From positions 1 through 36,393 of the forward strand of contig CAUZOL010000029.1 of the NCBI GenBank assembly GCA_963581435.1: a DNA stretch of 36,393 bases, given 5' to 3'. Position numbers and translations under genes: made by a program. Origin of the DNA: JABISG01 sp963581435. Lineage in GTDB: Bacteria > Planctomycetota > Planctomycetia > Planctomycetales > Planctomycetaceae. How positions within the stretch are numbered: position 1 is the stretch's first letter; the number at the start of each line of letters is the position of its first letter. The notes below the pieces were generated by a model, which was given only the letters and a program-made list of their open reading frames with translations, was not told the DNA's origin and did not search any database. Shown here piece after piece: positions 26,645 through 33,100 of the stretch.

Positions 26645-28036
26645 ATGTTCAGAAGTCTTATGCTGCTGGTCGCCCTGGCATTTTTACCCGTTTCAACTCC
26701 GGCGCTCGCTGCTCCTGCGAAGCCTTTCAACATTGTGTTGATTATGGCCGACGACGTTGGCATTGAAGGGCTTGGCTGTTACGGCGGGACCGACTACGCG
26801 ACGCCGAACCTCGATCGGTTGGCGAAGAACGGCTTGCGCTTCACGCACGCCTACGCGCAGCCGCTCTGCACGCCCACGCGATTGCAGATTATGACGGGAA
26901 AGTACAACCACCGGAACTGGTTGTATTTCGGCATACTGCCCAAGGGCGAAAAGACGTTCGGCCATATGATGAGTGACTTCGGTTACGAGACGTGTCTGGC
27001 CGGCAAATGGCAGTTGACATCGTACGACCCGCCCGATTTTCCGGGTGCCAAAAAACGCCGCGGGACCGGAACGCATCCGTCAGACGCGGGCTTCGATGAG
27101 TATTCGCTGTTTCACTCCGAAGAAACCGAAGACAAAGGCTCCCGCTACGCCAACCCGACATTTCTTCGCAACGGCAAACTGCACAAGGCCGTCGAAGGAG
27201 AATACGGCGACGACCTGACGGTCGATTACATTCTTGACTTCATGAAACGGAACCGCGCGAAGCCGCAGTTCGTTTACTATCCGATGGCATTACCGCATTG
27301 GCCGATGGTGCCGACACCGCACTCCAAAGTCTGGAGCGATCCGAAACGAAGGCTCGAAGAAGATACCAAATACTTCAAGGACATGGTGGAGTACATGGAC
27401 TTTGTGGTCGGACGACTTGTGAGGGGAATCGAAAAGATCGGCCTGCGAGAGAAGACACTGATCCTGTTCTATTCTGACAACGGTACCGACAAACGCATCA
27501 CCTCTCACTTAGGCAAAGAAGAAGTGGTCGGCGGCAAAAGTAAAGTCACACAGAACGGCATTCGCGTGCCGTTCATCGCCAATTGGCCGGGAAAGATTTC
27601 GCCCGGCGTTTCGCACGATCTCATCGACTCGACTGATTTTCTTCCTACGCTGGCCGAACTGGCCGGCAAACCTGTTCCGAAGAACTGGAAGACCGACGGC
27701 GTTAGCTTCGCGCCGCAACTGTTTGGGAAGAAAGGTACGCCGCGCGATTCGGTGTTTTTCTGGTACGATCCGCGTCCCGGTTGGGATAAGGCCGGTTACA
27801 CGCGGCAAATCTTCGCGCTCGATCGTCGTTACAAACTCTTCTCCGACGGACGCTTGTTCGACGTTCGCGGAGTCGGCATGCGCGAAGTCGCGCTCGACGC
27901 GCGCAATCTGACAGCCGCAGCCACCGCCGCAAAGCGAAAGCTGCGCGGTGTCATCGATGCGACGATGCAGCCCCCGCTGTCTGCAACGGCCCGGCAGGAA
28001 GTGGATGCCTATGGTCGGCCGATTCGCAAGAAGTAA
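26645..28036 (+). CDS. Sulfatase (arylsulfatase family)
   Basis: A type I sulfatase of 463 residues with a clear signal peptide (about 1-23, ending PALAAPA). The formylglycine motif is CTPTRLQIMTG (Cys75), metal ligands lie in LIMADDVGIEG (32-42), and the GKWQLT and FYSDNGTDKRITS motifs provide the catalytic Lys and further Asp/Asn ligands. The ADDVGIEGLGCYGG...YATPNLDRLAKNGLRFTHAY start is common to many marine planctomycete sulfatases. It has GAGG 6 nt before the ATG. It is shorter at the C-terminus than the other sulfatases here and ends in a Lys/Arg-rich tail. It runs divergently from the sulfatase at 24528-26195 and is followed by a palindrome and a thioesterase gene. Confidence 0.93.
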   Translation: MFRSLMLLVALAFLPVSTPALAAPAKPFNIVLIMADDVGIEGLGCYGGTDYATPNLDRLAKNGLRFTHAYAQPLCTPTRLQIMTGKYNHRNWLYFGILPKGEKTFGHMMSDFGYETCLAGKWQLTSYDPPDFPGAKKRRGTGTHPSDAGFDEYSLFHSEETEDKGSRYANPTFLRNGKLHKAVEGEYGDDLTVDYILDFMKRNRAKPQFVYYPMALPHWPMVPTPHSKVWSDPKRRLEEDTKYFKDMVEYMDFVVGRLVRGIEKIGLREKTLILFYSDNGTDKRITSHLGKEEVVGGKSKVTQNGIRVPFIANWPGKISPGVSHDLIDSTDFLPTLAELAGKPVPKNWKTDGVSFAPQLFGKKGTPRDSVFFWYDPRPGWDKAGYTRQIFALDRRYKLFSDGRLFDVRGVGMREVALDARNLTAAATAAKRKLRGVIDATMQPPLSATARQEVDAYGRPIRKK

Positions 28037-28044
28037 TTTCACCC

Positions 28045-28073
28045 GGTTAGCCGCGACGCGCAAGCGGCTAACC
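28045..28073. repeat. Palindrome after the sulfatase gene
   Basis: GGTTAGCCGC and GCGGCTAACC form a perfect 10-bp stem around a 9-nt loop, beginning 9 nt after the sulfatase stop and ending shortly before the thioesterase start. It lacks a T tract. It may be one more member of the intergenic repeat families in this window. Confidence 0.7.
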
Positions 28074-28095
28074 AATCCTGAAAATGGTAATCCCA

Positions 28096-28497
28096 ATGAG
28101 CGACCCACAACGGCAACCCGATGGCAACTTATTATTACGCACGCTGGCGATGCCGGCCGACACGAATGCGAATGGCGACATTTTCGGCGGCTGGATTATG
28201 GCGCAGATGGATATCGGTGGCGGTATTCTGTCGAAGGAAATTGCCGCCGGTCGCGTGGTGACGGTTGCCGTCGAGGGAATGACGTTTCATCGTCCGGTGA
28301 AGGTGGGGAATGTGGTTTGTTGTTATGGCCAATGCACCCGCATCGGCAGAACATCACTCTCCATCAAGCTGGAAGTCTGGGTGAAGCCGGTGCTGGAAGA
28401 TTCGCAGGAAGACCGTTACTGCGTGACCGAAGCGATGTTCACATACGTTGCCATCGATCAACAGGGTAAGCCGCGGGTCATCGAGCGGGCGGAATAG
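28096..28497 (+). CDS. yciA: Acyl-CoA thioesterase, YciA family
   Basis: Cytosolic hotdog-fold thioesterase hydrolysing acyl-CoA to free acid and CoA. The 133 residues match the YciA pattern nearly along their full length: LLLRTLAMPADTNANGDIFGG, then WIMAQMDIGGGILSKEIAAGRVVTVAVEGMTF, HRPVKVGNVVCCYGQC and TEAMFTYVAIDQQGKPR. The Asp in NGDIFGGW is the conserved catalytic-region residue of the family. The ATG at 28096 (MSDPQRQPDGNLLLRT) aligns with YciA starts better than the in-frame ATG at 28084; neither has a strong Shine-Dalgarno. It lies 59 nt after a sulfatase gene, with which it has no evident functional link. Confidence 0.94.
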   Translation: MSDPQRQPDGNLLLRTLAMPADTNANGDIFGGWIMAQMDIGGGILSKEIAAGRVVTVAVEGMTFHRPVKVGNVVCCYGQCTRIGRTSLSIKLEVWVKPVLEDSQEDRYCVTEAMFTYVAIDQQGKPRVIERAE

Positions 28498-28625
28498 GAA
28501 GGCGGTCGCTGGAGTGCCGCCAGAACAGCAAATACAATCGGTTGGTTGAAACTGAGCCGACGCGAATGTTGTTCGGCCCGGATAAACGTCAACTTTGCAA
28601 TGCCTTTTTATTGGGGAATACGTGC

Positions 28626-29912
28626 ATGTCATACGTCAGAAATATCTCAAGGCGTCGATTCCTGAAGGTGGCTGCGTCTGCGGCTCCCATCGTTTCGGGT
28701 TCTCTGGCGTTCGGTCAGTCGAAGACCGAAGCGAACGATCGAATTAATCTCGGGTTCATTGGCGTGGGCAAGATGGGACGGGGGCATCTCGGTTCGTTCC
28801 TAGGATACGGCGACGTGCAGGTTGTGGCCGTGTCGGATGTCGTGCGGGAACGAAAGGAGAACGCGCAGCAAACGGTCGAAAAACGATACGCCAAGCAAAA
28901 AGCCAAAGGCACATACAAAGGCTGTGCAGCTTACGATGACTTTCGCGAGTTACTGGACCGCGACGACATCGACGCCGTCGTGATTGCAACGCCCGACCAT
29001 TGGCACGCTATTCCCGCGGTCATGGCGGCCAATGCAAAGAAAGACATCTACTGCGAAAAGCCGCTGACGCGGACCATCGGCGAAGGCCGCAAGGTGGTCG
29101 AAGCGGTCGCAAAGAACAAGGTGGTGTTTCAAACCGGCAGCCAACAGCGGAGCGAATTCGGCGGTCGTTTCCGCAAAGCGGTGGAGTTAATTCGCAATGG
29201 TTACATCGGCGATGTGAAAACAATCCGCATCGGTGTCGGCGCGCCCAATATCCCCTGCGATCTTCCGGCACAGGATGTTCCCACGGGAACCGACTGGGAC
29301 ATGTGGGTTGGCCCGTCGATGTTTCGACCGTACAACGAGATTCTTTGTCCGAAAGGAATTCACAATCACTTTCCCGCCTGGCGAATGTATCGTGAATTTG
29401 CCGGCGGCGGGGTCGCCGACATGGGCGCTCATCATTTCGACATCGCACAGTGGGCGCTCGGCGTGGACGGGAGCGGGCCGGTGAAGATTGAACCGCCGGC
29501 AAAGGGAGAAAATGTGGGACTCAAATTGACCTATGCCAATGGCGTCGAGATGTTTCACGGTGGACCGTCCGGTTGCACATTCGAAGGAACCGAGGGCAAG
29601 ATTTACGTCAATCGGCCGGTTCTCGAATCCACCCCGAAAACACTGGTCGCGAAGGAATTCGGGCCGGGTGAATTTCGCGTCGCCCCCAGTAGCAATCATC
29701 GCCGAAACTGGGTTGATGCAATTCGCTCGCGGAAGCAGCCGATTGCCACGGCGGAAATCGGACATCGTACGGGGACCGTTTGCCATTTGACGAATTTGGG
29801 GTATCAGCTCCGCCGGCCCCTGCAATGGGACCCAGCCAAGGAGCGATTTGTGGGCGATGACAAAGCGAATACGCTGATCGACCAGCCAATGCGCAAGCCG
29901 TGGAAGTTGTAA
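28626..29912 (+). CDS. Tat-exported Gfo/Idh/MocA family oxidoreductase
   Basis: An NAD(P)-dependent sugar or inositol dehydrogenase-like protein of 428 residues. The N-terminus carries a twin-arginine signal, ISRRRFLKVAASAAP (about 7-21), followed by a hydrophobic stretch, so the folded protein with its cofactor is probably exported. The Rossmann fold starts NLGFIGVGKMGRGHLG (about 42-57) with the G-x-G-x-x-G motif; YCEKPLTRTIGEG (about 140) contains the conserved E-K-P of the family, and GVADMGAHHFDIAQWALG fits the C-terminal domain's active-site region. The ATG at 28626 has GGGGA 8 nt before it and starts exactly at the Tat signal; the longer frame from 28542 is rejected. It is 128 nt after the thioesterase gene. 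Such proteins are numerous in planctomycetes; the substrate is not readable. Confidence 0.92.
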   Translation: MSYVRNISRRRFLKVAASAAPIVSGSLAFGQSKTEANDRINLGFIGVGKMGRGHLGSFLGYGDVQVVAVSDVVRERKENAQQTVEKRYAKQKAKGTYKGCAAYDDFRELLDRDDIDAVVIATPDHWHAIPAVMAANAKKDIYCEKPLTRTIGEGRKVVEAVAKNKVVFQTGSQQRSEFGGRFRKAVELIRNGYIGDVKTIRIGVGAPNIPCDLPAQDVPTGTDWDMWVGPSMFRPYNEILCPKGIHNHFPAWRMYREFAGGGVADMGAHHFDIAQWALGVDGSGPVKIEPPAKGENVGLKLTYANGVEMFHGGPSGCTFEGTEGKIYVNRPVLESTPKTLVAKEFGPGEFRVAPSSNHRRNWVDAIRSRKQPIATAEIGHRTGTVCHLTNLGYQLRRPLQWDPAKERFVGDDKANTLIDQPMRKPWKL

Positions 29913-29934
29913 GACAGCGCGTCAACGAACAGGA

Positions 29935-30057
29935 GCCTGAAGCGCAAGCGAAGGAGATTTGTGGCATCGTCCTTCGCTTGAGTTTCAGGCATTCATTCCG
30001 GCGGTTTCCATCGCGCGATAAGCCAAACTGTGCGACTCCTTCGCTTGCGCTTCAGGC
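29935..30057. repeat. Three copies of a 21-bp repeat, one inverted to the other two
   Basis: The first copy (29935-29955, starting GCCTGAAGCGCAAGCG) is followed by two reverse-complement copies at 29970-29990 (two mismatches) and 30037-30057 (perfect). Copies 1 and 2 can form a long hairpin over a 14-nt loop, copies 1 and 3 an alternative one. The group lies between the convergent oxidoreductase and secretin-like genes. Confidence 0.8.
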
Positions 30058-30084
30058 TTTGATTGTTTGAGGCTGACCGCCAAC

Positions 30085-30136
30085 CAAAAAAGAAAAACCC
30101 GCTGCAAATCGTGATGATTTGCAGCGGGTTTCGTTT
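30085..30136 (-). terminator. Bidirectional intrinsic terminator of the secretin-like gene
   Basis: A perfect 16-bp stem (30095-30110 with 30116-30131; core CCCGCTGCAAATC and GATTTGCAGCGGG) has a 5-nt loop. On the minus strand it is followed by a long T-rich tract (complement of 30085-30097), on the plus strand by CGTTTTT. It can therefore end both the leftward secretin-like transcript and the rightward oxidoreductase transcript. Confidence 0.92.
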
Positions 30137-30162
30137 TTACTTCACCGAAGAACGAATCGATC

Positions 30163-33100
30163 TTAGAAGATTCCGAGGAGTTCTTCCTCTTCTTCCTGGA
30201 TGATGATTCGCGGCGTGACCATTAGCATCAGACTTTCCGTTTCGCGGCCAACGCCCGTATTCTTGAACAACCGACTGATGTAGGGGATCTTGTTCAGAAT
30301 CGGTACACCAGCCATGTTGCGGCCTTCACGCAGACGCTTGATACCGCCCAGCAGAACCGTACCACCATCGGGCACACTGACCGTTGTGGTGACGTTGACG
30401 ATTTCGAAGACCGGCTGCTGAATGGTGATATTGCCGCCGGCTTGTTGCCCCTGTTGTTGGCCCTGTTGGCCCTGTTGACCCTGTTGACCCTGTTGACCCT
30501 GTTGACCCTGTTGACCGCCTTGGCCACCTTGGCCGCCGATGCCGCCGATACCGACCTGACCGCCACCGCCAAGGCCGCCAAGTCCACCGAAACCGGCACC
30601 ACCGATTCCACCGAAGCCCTGCTGGCCACCGCCGCCGCCGCCAAAACCGCCGCCGCCTTGTCCGCCGCCTTGTCCTTGTTGGCCGGTCGCACCACCTTGA
30701 CCACCGAGACCCTGTTGACCCTGCTGTGCTCCACCGCCGCCACTGCTTTGGAAGGAGAAGGTGAACACGTCGGTGATGTTGGTGAAGGAAGGCACAACCG
30801 TCAGCCGGACAAATCGCCGGTCAGCCGAAATGACTGCCTGAACCGACAACGTGACGCCTTCGGACAGCACGGTAATTTGCGGCGTGAAGCCGACGGAGAA
30901 GAAACCAACCGTCGGAATCAAACTGGTTACGAACGGACGTTGCACGGTACTTTGAACCGTTGCCTGCTGTCCGTTGAACAGCGTTACCTTCGGAGCGAAC
31001 AACAGGTTCGACCGTTCGTCGCCCTGTGCTGCCTGAATGAAGAAGAACGCTTCGATATCACTCAAAATCGCCAGCCCGACCTGAATACCAGCATCGGGAT
31101 TGAAACCGCCGAAGTCGGGGACACCGATATCGAACGATCCCTGACGGAAGGAGACATCAAGATCGGGAGTGAACTGTCCCGGAGCCGACAGACCGACAAT
31201 CGAGCCACCGTTTCCCCAGTTATCCTGTGCAGTCATTGCCCGTGGGTTCGGCAGATCGAAGAACCCCATATTTTGGCCCCCTTGGGCTTGTTGGCCTTGC
31301 TGGCCTTGCTGGCCCTGTTGGCCACCTTGCTGGCCACCCTGGCCGCCAATACCGCCCATACCGACTGCCGGGTTGCTTCCTTGCAGTCCCATTGGGAACG
31401 GTAGTAAGCCATTCACATCACCACCGCCAATACCGCCAACACCCTGTTGGCCTTGTTGGCCTTGTTGGCCCTGTTGTTGCATCGCCGGCAGCACGGTGCC
31501 GAACGGAAGGGATGTCGGATCATCGCCAACGTTATCCTGAACGTTGAAGTCAAAATCGACGCCGATTCGTTCGAAGAAGCGGTCTGCAACGGTGATAAAC
31601 CGCACCTCAATTGTCACCTGCAAGTCCTGCAATCGACGCAGCTGCTCCAGCAGGTCTTTGATTTCGTCATGAACCTTTTGGGTTTGACGAATGACAAGGC
31701 TCAACGTCGTCTCGAATGGTTGAACCGAACCGGGTCCGCCGATTTCGTTCCACGAATCCGGTTCGATGGTCTGTGTGATGAGACTGGCCAGCGTGTCGAA
31801 GTCGGCCGCCGATCCACCACTGTTTGACCGGGGGGAAACTGCTGCACCCGACCAGGCGTCGGAAGCAAACCCGTTACTTGCCACCGGGTCGTTCACCTGG
31901 AATTGAGCACCAGCGGGACTCTGCAAACCACCCATCGCGGGAATACTCATGTTTCCACCGGAGGCGCCGAAGCCGCTGTACGGCTGGCCGGTCGCACCCA
32001 TGCCGGTCGCACCACTATGACCGGTAAAGTTGGGAATCGGCACGACCAGATCGGCCACCGGATAGGTGACGACAATCTGTTGTCCCTGCTCCCGCATGCG
32101 GCTGGTCACCTTCAGAACTTCATCTTCGATGGTGTAGGCCAAATTCATTGGTTTCAGCAGCAGGTTCAAAGCACTCTTCAGCATAATACCGTCCACGTGA
32201 ATTGTGACCGGGTTGTCTGTGTTCACACCTTCATCCTGCAGGCCCAAGCCGTCCAGCCAGATGTTGACGTCGGTGACTGCCTGCACATGCTTCATCACTT
32301 CGCTCAGCGGAGCGTCATCGAAGTGCAGTGAGATCTGCCGATTGAGGCTTTCCTCGATCCGCGTTTCTTCCTTCGTCCGACGACGGTTGTCGGTCGCACC
32401 ATATGCTTTGCGGCGCTTCGTAAGTTCGGCCCATTCCTTCGGATCACCGAAGTCGATCGGCGACTTGTCGCCGACACTGAAGACGAGATCGTCGTCGAGA
32501 TCGTGGTTCACGTTCACCCGTGCATCTTCCGCAGCGTCGCGGGTCTCGTTGATCCGCTGGTTACGCCGGGCGAAACGTGCTTTCCATTTCATCGTGACCA
32601 CAACCGGGTTGTCAGGCTGAAGGTCCTCGGCCCGTTTGGCGAGGACTTCGGCTTCGGCGTAGCGTCGTTGACGGAACAGGTCGTTGTACTCTTCGACCGT
32701 ATCCGCCAAATCCTGCTCGACGCGAACTTCCGTTTCGCGGATACGGCGAATCTGCGCTTCCACTTCTTCGTTGCGTTGTTCCATGGCAATAATTGGTTCG
32801 TGCTGCTTCATGAATCCCTGGATTGATCGTTGCGAGTTCTGTAACTGTCGCAACAACGGTCCGACCAGTTCCTTCGGCAGGTCCGATCCTTCGACCTTTG
32901 CCATTGTCTGTTCCAGCACGTTCAAGGCAGCATCGGGATTCTTTTCTCTCAACCGTTCGGCTTGGAAGATGGCGTTGAGCATCTCCGTCCGTAAGCGGTC
33001 AAATTTGACAGCGACCTGGCGTTCGGCGATGTCGATTCCGCCCGGCTCACTGCCGTCGGCTGGGCGAATCTCTGTACCATCGTCGCCTGTCCCGCTAACA

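Noticed and set aside
31169..31540. Cys/Trp/Pro-rich open frame with CWPCWP repeats
   Set aside because: It is the antisense reading of the QQG-coding repeats in the secretin-like gene.
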